The notes under the pieces are model-generated. The model was not told the origin of the DNA. It saw nothing but the letters and a program-made list of their open reading frames with translations, and did not search any database. Shown one piece after another: positions 41,082 to 48,749 of a DNA stretch of 64,000 nt (positions within the stretch are counted from its first letter, which is position 1; each line of letters starts with the position of its first letter). The stretch covers positions 1-64,000 of the forward strand of contig CAKSKU010000001.1 of NCBI GenBank assembly GCA_934465295.1, in the 5' to 3' direction. The DNA comes from an uncultured Oscillospiraceae bacterium (GTDB lineage: Bacteria; Bacillota; Clostridia; Oscillospirales; Ruminococcaceae). The position numbers were made by a program, and so were the translations under genes.

Positions 41082-43310
41082 ATGGATAAAAACATAGGCA
41101 AGAAGATCGATGGCCGCTATGAGATCACTGAACTCATCGGTGTAGGCGGTATGGCTGATGTTTACAAAGCCAATGATCTTCTCGAAAACAGGGTTGTTGC
41201 GGTAAAGATCCTCAAAAACGAATTTGCGGACAATGAGGATTTTGTGCGGCGTTTTCGCAATGAATCCAAGGCGATCGCTGTTTTGTCGCACCCTAATATT
41301 GTAAAGGTGTTCGATGTTGGCTTTTCGGATAAGCTTCAGTTTATCGTTATGGAGTATATTGACGGCATCACGCTCAAAGAATTTATGGAGCAGCAGGGTG
41401 TGCTAAAATGGAAGGACACCGTTCATTTCATCATTCAGATACTTAAAGCACTTCAGCATGCTCACGACAGAGGAATAGTTCACCGTGACATCAAGCCGCA
41501 GAATATTATGCTTTTCCCCGACGGACAGATAAAGGTCATGGACTTTGGCATTGCACGCTTTGCCCGTGAAGAAGGAAAGACCATTTCCGACAAGGCGATC
41601 GGCTCTGTTCATTATATCAGTCCCGAGCAGGCAAGGGGAGATATCACTGATGAAAAGAGCGATATCTACTCTGTTGGTGTAATGATGTATGAGATGCTTA
41701 CGGGAGTAAAGCCCTTTGATGCCGATAATCCTGTGACAGTTGCGCTTATGCATATGCAGAATGAACCCAAGATGCCCCGTGAGATCAATGATTCTATCCC
41801 CGAGGGACTTGAGGAGATCGTTGTCCGTGCGATGCAGAAAGAACCTTCAAAGCGCTATCAGTCCGCTTCCGAGATGATAAAGGATATCGAAGAATTCAAA
41901 AAAAATCCGAGCATTGTTTTTGAATACAAATATCTTTCCGAAAAGACCCAGTATTATAATGTAAATGCAGTATCGAGAGCTGCCGCTGCATATGAATCGG
42001 CAGGAAACGAAAAGGCTGTAAAGTCTGCACATGACAAGGCGGGTGAGCATGCTGCTGTGAGATCCAAGACAAAGGTCAAAACCAAATCCAAAAAGGAAGA
42101 ATATGACGAGGACTATGATGATTACGATGATTATGAGGACGATGAAAAGGTATCAAAATCCTCTTATCTCGTTGTTATCCTTACGGCGATCGCCGCAGGT
42201 ATCCTTATAATCGTTGTTGCTTTTTCTGCGCTCACGATAATGAAAAAGATATCAGGCAATGGTGATACGGAAGTCGGTAAGATGCCTAAGCTTGTCGGAT
42301 ACAGTTTCCAGGAGGTCAAGACCTATTTTGCGAACAGCTTCAAGGAGATCACCGTTGAATCGCAGGAATATTCTTCGGAATATCCCGAGGGTGCGATCAT
42401 TTCACAGACTCCTGCCGAGGGACGTGATTATCTTGTCGGTCAGGTCGAAGTAAAGGTCGTTGTCAGCAAGGGACCGAGAATGGTCACAATACCGAATGTT
42501 TATGGTGTTGATTCGGATACTGCGCAAAGTATGCTTGCAAACAACAGCGGCTTTAATGTTATTATTATGAGCGTATGCGATGATGAGGTCGATAAGGGCG
42601 ATGTTATAATGACCGACCCTGCAAGAAACGAAACGGCTGAATATGGCTCTACTGTTTATCTTTATGTAAGCCGAGGACCCGAGGAACAGGACGTTATCGT
42701 TCCCGATGTTGTGGGGCAGGAGCTTGAAAAAGCCAAGGAGCTTCTCAAGGATAAATTCACCGTTCAGGTAATGACAGCAGATTCCGCAGAGCCTGAAAAT
42801 ACAGTCATCGAGCAGTCCATACCTGCTGTAAACGAGGATGGAACATCAAATGTTGTTCCGATAAAATCAACGATCATTCTTACAGTAAGCACAGGCGTTG
42901 TTCCGGAAGAAGAAGCTGTAATAACCTTCAAGATCCCGAGCAAGATCGACAGCGGTTCGGTAACTTTCAACTGCTACTACAACGGAAAGATAATTGGAAC
43001 TGAGCAGATTGATAATATCGCTTATGCAAAAACTGTTTCCATCACTGTAAAGGGCAGCGGTCTTGAGACCATTATCCTTGAAGCGATAAACAATGAGACC
43101 AATGAGAATGCCACAATAGGCGAATATGAGATCAACTTTGACGAAAATACTGTTACCGAGACCAACTTTGAAAAGGAAATACTCCGCAATCTGTTTGCCG
43201 AGGTGCATACTGAAACGGAGCCTGCTTACACTGATGATACGGATGACAACAGTGATTATGTTGACCTTAACGATGAAGATTTCTGGAACGAGCTTCTGAA
43301 CGGATATTAA
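41082..43310 (+). CDS. prkC: PASTA-domain serine/threonine protein kinase
   Basis: 742 aa. The cytosolic Hanks kinase occupies 1-275: G-loop GVGGMADVYKA, K42, HRDIKPQN with D136, and DFG at D154. A juxtamembrane linker, with a DYDDYDDYEDDE acidic run near 345-355, leads to one membrane helix (361-386). The outside part holds three PASTA repeats (about 395-605), ending VSKGP, VSRGP and VSTG. An unusual C-terminal domain of about 135 residues follows, ending in an Asp-rich tail. PASTA domains bind peptidoglycan fragments, and in B. subtilis PrkC signals spore germination. The start at 41082 has AGGAG 8 bases upstream. Confidence 0.95.
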   Translation: MDKNIGKKIDGRYEITELIGVGGMADVYKANDLLENRVVAVKILKNEFADNEDFVRRFRNESKAIAVLSHPNIVKVFDVGFSDKLQFIVMEYIDGITLKEFMEQQGVLKWKDTVHFIIQILKALQHAHDRGIVHRDIKPQNIMLFPDGQIKVMDFGIARFAREEGKTISDKAIGSVHYISPEQARGDITDEKSDIYSVGVMMYEMLTGVKPFDADNPVTVALMHMQNEPKMPREINDSIPEGLEEIVVRAMQKEPSKRYQSASEMIKDIEEFKKNPSIVFEYKYLSEKTQYYNVNAVSRAAAAYESAGNEKAVKSAHDKAGEHAAVRSKTKVKTKSKKEEYDEDYDDYDDYEDDEKVSKSSYLVVILTAIAAGILIIVVAFSALTIMKKISGNGDTEVGKMPKLVGYSFQEVKTYFANSFKEITVESQEYSSEYPEGAIISQTPAEGRDYLVGQVEVKVVVSKGPRMVTIPNVYGVDSDTAQSMLANNSGFNVIIMSVCDDEVDKGDVIMTDPARNETAEYGSTVYLYVSRGPEEQDVIVPDVVGQELEKAKELLKDKFTVQVMTADSAEPENTVIEQSIPAVNEDGTSNVVPIKSTIILTVSTGVVPEEEAVITFKIPSKIDSGSVTFNCYYNGKIIGTEQIDNIAYAKTVSITVKGSGLETIILEAINNETNENATIGEYEINFDENTVTETNFEKEILRNLFAEVHTETEPAYTDDTDDNSDYVDLNDEDFWNELLNGY

Positions 43311-43314
43311 TACT

Positions 43315-44190
43315 ATGGAATCAACAAAAGGATTGATAATAAAATCTATCGGGGGACTTTATTCTGTAAAGTCCCCTTTGGGCGTTATAGAATGCAAGGC
43401 AAGAGGAATATTCCGTAAGCAGAATGTCTCTCCCTGTGTCGGTGATGAGGTCATTGTATCGGACGGAGTCATCTCGGAGATAATGCCGAGAAAAAACGAG
43501 CTTATACGACCGCCGCTTGCAAATCTCGATTATATGATATTTGTGGTCTCGACCTGTGAGCCATCGCCGAATTTTCTGCTCCTTGATAAATTTATTGCAA
43601 TATGTGTTTTCAAGGGGATAAAGCCGCTCATTGCCGTTACAAAATCGGATATAAAGGCTGATGATTCGATAATGGAAATATATAAGGATTCTGGTGCAGA
43701 GGTTTTCGTAATAGATTATTCCGACGAAAGCAGCTTCAAAGCACTTTATGATAAGATAGCCGGAAAGCTTTGCGCCTTTACAGGAAATACAGGCGTTGGA
43801 AAATCAACGCTTCTCAATCACCTTGACACAGATAATGTTCGTGCAACGGGCGAAATAAGCCGGAAGCTCGGCAGAGGCAGACATACAACACGCCACGTTG
43901 AAATGTTTGAGATGAAAAACGGCGCACTCGTTGCTGACACACCGGGATTTTCTACATTTGAAACAAATAAATACGACATTATCCTAAAGGATAAGCTTGC
44001 AGGCTGCTTTAATGAGTTCGGAGAATACTTTGGCAAGTGCCGCTTTCCCGATTGTTCACACACAAAGGAAAAAGGTTGTGCTGTGATCGAGGCCGTGAAA
44101 AGCGGAGCCATACCGTCGTCACGCCATGAAAGCTATGTTGCCATGTATGAAGAAGCAAAGCAGATAAAGGAATGGGAAATCGGAAAATGA
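43315..44190 (+). CDS. rsgA: Ribosome small subunit-dependent GTPase A
   Basis: 291 aa. A circularly permuted GTPase that assists 30S maturation. An OB-fold N-terminus is followed by G4 (TKSD near 108), then P-loop GNTGVGKST near 161-169, G3 DTPGF near 213, and a C-terminal zinc module with FPDCSHTKEKGCAV. It starts 4 bases after prkC and overlaps thiN by 4 bases. B. subtilis has the same prkC-rsgA adjacency (yloQ). Confidence 0.96.
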   Translation: MESTKGLIIKSIGGLYSVKSPLGVIECKARGIFRKQNVSPCVGDEVIVSDGVISEIMPRKNELIRPPLANLDYMIFVVSTCEPSPNFLLLDKFIAICVFKGIKPLIAVTKSDIKADDSIMEIYKDSGAEVFVIDYSDESSFKALYDKIAGKLCAFTGNTGVGKSTLLNHLDTDNVRATGEISRKLGRGRHTTRHVEMFEMKNGALVADTPGFSTFETNKYDIILKDKLAGCFNEFGEYFGKCRFPDCSHTKEKGCAVIEAVKSGAIPSSRHESYVAMYEEAKQIKEWEIGK

Positions 44191-44813
44191 GCGAATGCTA
44201 TATTTTCGGCGGAGCAAAAATTGAAAATTACAGTTTCATAAAGATACCAAATGATGCTTTCATCATTGCGGCTGACAGCGGTATCTCTCATCTGAAAGGC
44301 TTCGGCGTTGAACCCGATATTATTATGGGCGATTTTGACAGCTGCGAAGTTCCGACCGAATACAATTGCGAGATAGTTTGGTTTAAGCCTGAAAAAGACG
44401 ATACCGACCTTATGATTGCGGTAAAAAAAGCTCTTTCGCTCGGATTTGATAAAATTTTCATTCTCGGAGCAACGGGCGGCAGATTTGACCATACGATAGC
44501 GGCTCTGCAAACGCTGGAATATATCTATGAACACGGTGCTTATGGTGCAATTTTCGATGAAAGCAACGCTGTTTATATTCAAGGCAAGGGAAAATGCAGA
44601 TATAAGGCTGACAAAAGCTGTTATTTTTCAGTTATGTCGCTTACAGATGAATCAGTGGTTTCTATAAGCGGAACGAAATACGAATTGCAGGATTCGGTCA
44701 TAGTGCGAAGCTTTCCGCTCGGCGTGAGCAATGAATTTGTAAAAGAATACGCAGAAATTGAACTTTTAAAGGGAAAAGTCCTCATAATCTACTCAAAAAA
44801 GGAAATTTTGTAA
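44187..44813 (+). CDS. thiN: Thiamine diphosphokinase
   Basis: 208 aa. It transfers pyrophosphate from ATP to thiamine to make ThDP. Family motifs: AADSGISHLKGFGVEPDIIMGDFDS near 29-53 (shown here only as a position; key DSG and GDFDS), KDDTDLMIA near 72, and ILGATGGRFDH near 95. An in-frame ATG 15 bases upstream exists. The ATG at 44187 is used because it forms the ATGA overlap with the rsgA stop. In B. subtilis rpe lies between rsgA and thiN; here it is missing. Confidence 0.93.
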   Translation: MSECYIFGGAKIENYSFIKIPNDAFIIAADSGISHLKGFGVEPDIIMGDFDSCEVPTEYNCEIVWFKPEKDDTDLMIAVKKALSLGFDKIFILGATGGRFDHTIAALQTLEYIYEHGAYGAIFDESNAVYIQGKGKCRYKADKSCYFSVMSLTDESVVSISGTKYELQDSVIVRSFPLGVSNEFVKEYAEIELLKGKVLIIYSKKEIL

Positions 44814-44842
44814 CCACTTTTCCGACTGCGGCATAGTATATA

Positions 44843-44863
44843 CCAAACTAAAGTTTGGAGGAG
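44843..44863 (+). promoter_or_regulatory. Hairpin touching the spoVM ribosome-binding site
   Basis: CCAAAC (44843-44848) pairs with GTTTGG (44853-44858) around TAAA. The last two bases of the stem are the first two of the Shine-Dalgarno GGAGGAG (44857-44863). Formation would partly hide the ribosome site. Regulation is inference; the stem is only 6 bp. Confidence 0.5.
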
Positions 44864-44868
44864 ATATT

Positions 44869-44958
44869 ATGAAAGTCGTAGTTATCAAAAGCCCTAAAAT
44901 GCTCGCAAATATTTTTCGGATAATCTTTCGGATAAAGAAAGACGACAGCGACAGCTAA
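44869..44958 (+). CDS. spoVM: Stage V sporulation protein SpoVM
   Basis: 29 aa, recognised by sequence and position. The peptide starts MKVVVIKSPKMLANI and continues FRIIFRIKK with an acidic DDSDS tail. It is an amphipathic helix like B. subtilis SpoVM (26 aa, MKFYTIKLPKFLGG start), with the conserved K-x-P-K of that family. SpoVM recognises the convex forespore membrane, anchors the SpoIVA coat scaffold and is needed for cortex formation. A strong GGAGGAG lies 5 bases before the ATG. It follows thiN, exactly its B. subtilis position. The tail is a few residues longer and more acidic than in Bacillus. A strong terminator follows directly. Confidence 0.9.
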   Translation: MKVVVIKSPKMLANIFRIIFRIKKDDSDS

Positions 44959-44963
44959 AAATG

Positions 44964-45005
44964 ACCGCCCGAGGAAAATTTATTCCTTGGGCGGTTTGTT
45001 TTTGT
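44964..45005 (+). terminator. Terminator of spoVM and of the housekeeping cluster
   Basis: A 13-bp stem (ACCGCCCGAGGAA with TTCCTTGGGCGGT, one wobble) has a 6-base loop and a T-rich tail, beginning 5 bases after spoVM. The opposing recombinase gene ends inside it, so the 3' arm and tail also encode that protein's C-terminus. Confidence 0.9.
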
Positions 45006-45972
45006 TCTTGATATTCGCAAGGGGAGAGGCGTCCATTGCCTGTTTCAGTCCCTCATTTGAAATGTGTGTATATATCTCGGTCGTTGAAATGCTTTTGTGA
45101 CCGAGTATTTCTTTAAGCATAAGTGGGTCGACATTTCCATGCTGATACATCAGTGTTGCGGCAGTGTGGCGAAGCTTATGAGTGGAAAAGCCACGGTTGT
45201 CGAGGTTGCTGTCACGCAGGGCATTGTCAACGATCTGTTCGACACGTCTGTTGCTTATTCTTGAACCCTGTTTGCTCAGAAAAAGCGCATTGGGTTCTTT
45301 ATCAGAGAGCTTTCTTGTGGGAAGATAGGTCAATATTGCGTCTGCGCAGGCATCGTTGATATGGATTATGCGCTCTTTGTTGCCCTTTCCGAGCAGGCGC
45401 ATTGAACGTTCGTCGAGGTTTACGTCCTGCAAATTCAGTCCGACAAGCTCGCTCAGACGCATCCCGCAGTTGATGAAAAGTGTCACAATGCAGTAATCAC
45501 GCAGATAGAACGGGTCTTCGGTGTTCATATTTTCAAGAAGATTTATGCTTTCATCAAGTGTGAGAAATTTGGGCAGATGATCGGGCATTTTTGGATAATC
45601 AACGTCCTTTGCGGGATCGGTGTCAAGAAGTCCGAGATCACGGTACATACACCTGAAAAACAAACGTATCGAGGCAAGCTTTCTGTGCCGTGTTTTTGCG
45701 GAATTATCACGTTCGGAAGCGACATAGTTAAGATATTGGAGGATATCGAGCTTTGTCAGCGATCTTATATATTCTATCGGTATATCGGAAATATCTATAT
45801 TTTTAAAAGGCGTATCTTTCGGGACGACGCCTTTTTTTACTTTTAAATACCGCAGAAAGACCCGAAGATCAATGAAGTATGCTTCGATCGTTTTTTCCGA
45901 TTTGAGCAGTACGACACGCTGATAGGTGAAAAAATCGTTGAGAAAATATGGACATTCATCAGGATTTATCAT
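44980..45972 (-). CDS. Tyrosine recombinase (XerC/XerD-like)
   Basis: About 330 aa. The N-terminal SAM-like core-binding domain occupies residues 1-105. In the catalytic domain the six active-site residues appear in order: Arg (CGMRLSELVGL), Lys (GKGNKER), His-x-x-Arg (THKLRHTAAT), His (LGHKSISTT) and Tyr (TEIYTHIS). Length and motifs fit chromosomal Xer dimer resolvases better than phage integrases, and no attachment repeats or mobile cargo are near. The start is unsure: AAGGAA abuts a GTG at 45987 and is 15 bases from the ATG at 45972. It converges on spoVM and ends inside its terminator. Whether it is the dif recombinase cannot be decided here. Confidence 0.88.
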   Translation of the reverse strand: MINPDECPYFLNDFFTYQRVVLLKSEKTIEAYFIDLRVFLRYLKVKKGVVPKDTPFKNIDISDIPIEYIRSLTKLDILQYLNYVASERDNSAKTRHRKLASIRLFFRCMYRDLGLLDTDPAKDVDYPKMPDHLPKFLTLDESINLLENMNTEDPFYLRDYCIVTLFINCGMRLSELVGLNLQDVNLDERSMRLLGKGNKERIIHINDACADAILTYLPTRKLSDKEPNALFLSKQGSRISNRRVEQIVDNALRDSNLDNRGFSTHKLRHTAATLMYQHGNVDPLMLKEILGHKSISTTEIYTHISNEGLKQAMDASPLANIKNKNKPPKE

Positions 45973-46011
45973 AACTAACGGATTCACTTCCTTATAATAA
46001 CTGTTTATTTT

Positions 46012-46040
46012 ATTTTAATATTAAAAAAATTTTTTGTCAA
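46012..46040 (-). promoter_or_regulatory. Promoter of the tyrosine recombinase gene
   Basis: On the - strand a consensus TTGACA (46040-46035) and TAAAAT (46017-46012) with a 17-base spacer. Confidence 0.75.
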
Positions 46041-46063
46041 GTCGGAAATTTTTATTTAAACTA

Positions 46064-46092
46064 TGGTATTTTATAAAAAAATGTGTTATAAT
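46064..46092 (+). promoter_or_regulatory. Possible promoter of the M16-lgt-folD cluster
   Basis: A good TATAAT at 46087-46092 with a poor -35 (TGGTAT, 46064-46069) at a 17-base spacing. It lies about 95 bases before the proposed TTG start. Confidence 0.45.
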
Positions 46093-46186
46093 TAAATCAA
46101 TGTTTAATTTTAAGGAAAAGGGACGGGCTGCGAAAAAAGTTCGTAAAACCTTCCTTTTTAATTTAATTATAATTGGAGTGATATGT

Positions 46187-47464
46187 TTGAAGATCAGCTA
46201 TAAACGTGAAAAAATAGCGGACGGGATACATTTTAATTCTATCCGCAACCCAAGCCTTAAAACAAATAGTATCGTTGTGAACCTTATATCTCCGCTCTCC
46301 GAAGATACAGCTTCACTCAATGCCTCTGCATCATACATTCTTACCGATAGCAGCAGAGAATATCCATCGCTTGTTGCAATCAGTCAGAAACTTGAAGAAC
46401 TATACGGTGCAGGACTCAAAGGCTATGTCTCCCGTATAGGTGATAATCAGTCCGTTGCGATAAGCAGTTCATGCATAAATGATCGTTATACCTTTGACAA
46501 GGAAAACATCACGGAAGAGCTTGCAAGAGTTACTCTCGGCTGTATTCTTGAACCTAATCTTGATGAGAACGGATTTTATGCTCCCGATTTTGCTCTTAAA
46601 AAGCAGGAGCTTCTTGATGATATCGATGCGGTCATCAACGAAAAGCGTTCTTATGCTCTCCAGCGTGCGGGAAAGATCATTTACAGATGCGAACCTGCCG
46701 CAGTATCGGTAAAGGGCGAGCGTGAAAGCGCAGAAAAGATCACGGCTGCCACTGCTTATGAGCAGTATAAAAAGCTTCTCAAAACCGCACAGATCGAAGT
46801 TTTCTTTGTCGGTGCAGATGAACCGAACGGCATAAAGAATTCTATATGGGAAAGCTTTGCAAAGCTTGACCGTGAATATAAAGGCGATGTCAAAACCAAA
46901 TATTCCGCTGTTAAGACATCTCCCGAGGAGTTCACAGATGAACTGGATGTTGCTCAGTGCAAAATGGTTCTTGCATTTAAATCGAATTGTACAAACCGCT
47001 GCGCTTTGATCCTTATGAATGCTATTTTTGGTGCAACGCCGTTCTCGAAGCTTTTCCTTAACGTTCGTGAAAAAATGAGCCTTTGCTATTACTGCTCGTC
47101 GAATTATAACGATATGAAAGGCGTTATGACCGTTGACAGCGGTGTTGAAAAAGCAAATATTGAAAAAGCCAAGGCTGAAATTATCCGTCAGTTCGAGCTT
47201 ATGCAGAAGGGTGAGTTCGACGAAAAGGAGATAAACGAAGCACGTCTTGCTGTTATCAACGGCTTACGAGGCGTAAATGACAGTGCAACAACACTTGTAA
47301 GCTGGTATATGTCTCAGATCTTCCTCGGCACGGAGCGTTCCCCCGAAGATGAAATAGAACTTCTTGAAAAGGTAACGAAAGAGGATATCGTTGAAACTGC
47401 GAAGTCGTTTAGACTTGACACAGTTTATGTCCTCAAGGGAAAGGAGAGTGCTGAAAATGAATAA
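46187..47464 (+). CDS. M16-family peptidase-like protein without zinc motif (YmfF-like)
   Basis: 425 aa with the M16 fold pattern of two repeated alpha/beta halves (LNASASYILTDSSREYP early, FGATPFSKLFLNVREKMSLCYYC in the second half). The HxxEH zinc motif expected around residue 60 is absent; the region reads SYILTDSSREYPSLV. It is probably the non-catalytic partner of the next gene, as in the YmfF/YmfH pair of B. subtilis. A frame extends far upstream, but no ribosome site supports it. GGAG is 8 bases before the TTG at 46187, giving a normal N-terminus. It overlaps the next gene by 8 bases. Confidence 0.83.
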   Translation: MKISYKREKIADGIHFNSIRNPSLKTNSIVVNLISPLSEDTASLNASASYILTDSSREYPSLVAISQKLEELYGAGLKGYVSRIGDNQSVAISSSCINDRYTFDKENITEELARVTLGCILEPNLDENGFYAPDFALKKQELLDDIDAVINEKRSYALQRAGKIIYRCEPAAVSVKGERESAEKITAATAYEQYKKLLKTAQIEVFFVGADEPNGIKNSIWESFAKLDREYKGDVKTKYSAVKTSPEEFTDELDVAQCKMVLAFKSNCTNRCALILMNAIFGATPFSKLFLNVREKMSLCYYCSSNYNDMKGVMTVDSGVEKANIEKAKAEIIRQFELMQKGEFDEKEINEARLAVINGLRGVNDSATTLVSWYMSQIFLGTERSPEDEIELLEKVTKEDIVETAKSFRLDTVYVLKGKESAENE

Positions 47465-48749
47465 GGAAGTCATCAAAAACGCCCGCACAGGTGAGGAATA
47501 TACTCTTATCAAGCACCCGACAGGACTTGATATCTATGTTTGGAAAATGGAAAATTTCAGCACGACACATGCTCTTTTCGGAACAAAGTACGGCTCTATC
47601 AACACGAAATTCAAGACAAAGAACGATCCTGATTTCATAACCGTTCCGAACGGTATTGCTCATTATCTTGAACACAAGCTTTTTGAAAATGAGGACTGCG
47701 ATGTTTTCAGCCTTTATGCTAAAACGGGTGCTGCTGCGAATGCTTATACCTCGTTCGACAGAACCTGCTATCTGTTTACAGCTACAAGCAATGTTTATGA
47801 ATCGCTCAAAATACTTCTCGACTTTGTACAGTTGCCTTATTTCACGGAGGAGACCGTCCGCAAGGAGCAGGGCATCATCGGTCAGGAAATAAGAATGTAT
47901 GACGATAATGCAGGCTGGAGAGTTTTCTTCAATATGCTTCAGGGAATGTATCATAATCATCCCGTAAAGATCGACATTGCAGGAACGGTGGAGAGTATCG
48001 CACAGATAAATGCAGACCTGCTTTACAAGTGCTACTATACTTTCTACAACCTCAACAATATGGTGCTTTCGATAGCGGGAAATGTTGACGTTGACAAGGT
48101 TCTTGAAGTTTGCGACAAGTGCCTTAAGCAGAATGAAAATATCGAGCTTGAAACTGCATTTGAGGACGAACCCGACAGCGTATGCGAAAAGGAAGTTGTT
48201 CAGAAGCTTGAAATTGCAATGCCTATGTTCAATATCGGTTTCAAAGCAAAGCCCGAAAGTGGTCTTGCTGCTCTTAAGGCTGAGATAGAGACCAACTTCG
48301 TTCTCTCGCTTATTGCAAATGAAAGCTCGGAATTTTATAAAAAGCTTTATGATGAAGGCATAATCAACTCAACATTTTACAGTGAAGTATTCAGCGGTGA
48401 TGGATATTTTTGCTCGATATTCGGCGGTGAAGCCCGTGACCCACGCCTTGTTCGTGATAAGATCGTTGAGGAGGTTGAGCGTTGCAAGCGTGAGGGACTT
48501 GACAAAAAACGTTTTGACACTATCAAAAAAGCATATTACGGTTCGCTTATCAATGGACTTGGAAATGCAGAAAATCTTGCAACGATAATGCTCAACAATG
48601 GTATGGAGGGGCTTTCCGCATTCGACAGGATCGAAACAGTTGCAAACTGCACATTTGAAGATGTTACAAAACGCCTTATGACTCAGTTGAACACGGAAAA
48701 TGTTACTCTGTCGATAATTGACCCCGTAAACGGCAGGGAGGATAAGTAA
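47457..48749 (+). CDS. M16-family zinc peptidase (YmfH-like)
   Basis: 430 aa. The inverted zinc motif H69-Y-L-E72-H73 (GIAHYLEHKLFE) is intact. A downstream glutamate in GQEIRMYDDN, about 75 residues later, is the likely third ligand. GAAANAYTSFDRTCYLFTA is the usual M16 substrate-strand segment. It probably forms a heterodimer with the motif-less protein just upstream. B. subtilis homologues are annotated as associated with EF-P 5-aminopentanol modification; that function is not proved here. AAGGAG is 9 bases before the ATG. lgt begins at its last base. Confidence 0.9.
   Translation: MNKEVIKNARTGEEYTLIKHPTGLDIYVWKMENFSTTHALFGTKYGSINTKFKTKNDPDFITVPNGIAHYLEHKLFENEDCDVFSLYAKTGAAANAYTSFDRTCYLFTATSNVYESLKILLDFVQLPYFTEETVRKEQGIIGQEIRMYDDNAGWRVFFNMLQGMYHNHPVKIDIAGTVESIAQINADLLYKCYYTFYNLNNMVLSIAGNVDVDKVLEVCDKCLKQNENIELETAFEDEPDSVCEKEVVQKLEIAMPMFNIGFKAKPESGLAALKAEIETNFVLSLIANESSEFYKKLYDEGIINSTFYSEVFSGDGYFCSIFGGEARDPRLVRDKIVEEVERCKREGLDKKRFDTIKKAYYGSLINGLGNAENLATIMLNNGMEGLSAFDRIETVANCTFEDVTKRLMTQLNTENVTLSIIDPVNGREDK

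Noticed and set aside
42280..42900. Repeats in the kinase gene as DNA repeats
   Set aside because: They are diverged PASTA protein repeats, not nucleotide repeats.
44980..45987. Tyrosine recombinase as a sign of an integrated element
   Set aside because: Flanking genes are core on both sides and there are no direct repeats, excisionase or cargo genes; Xer-like chromosomal role preferred.
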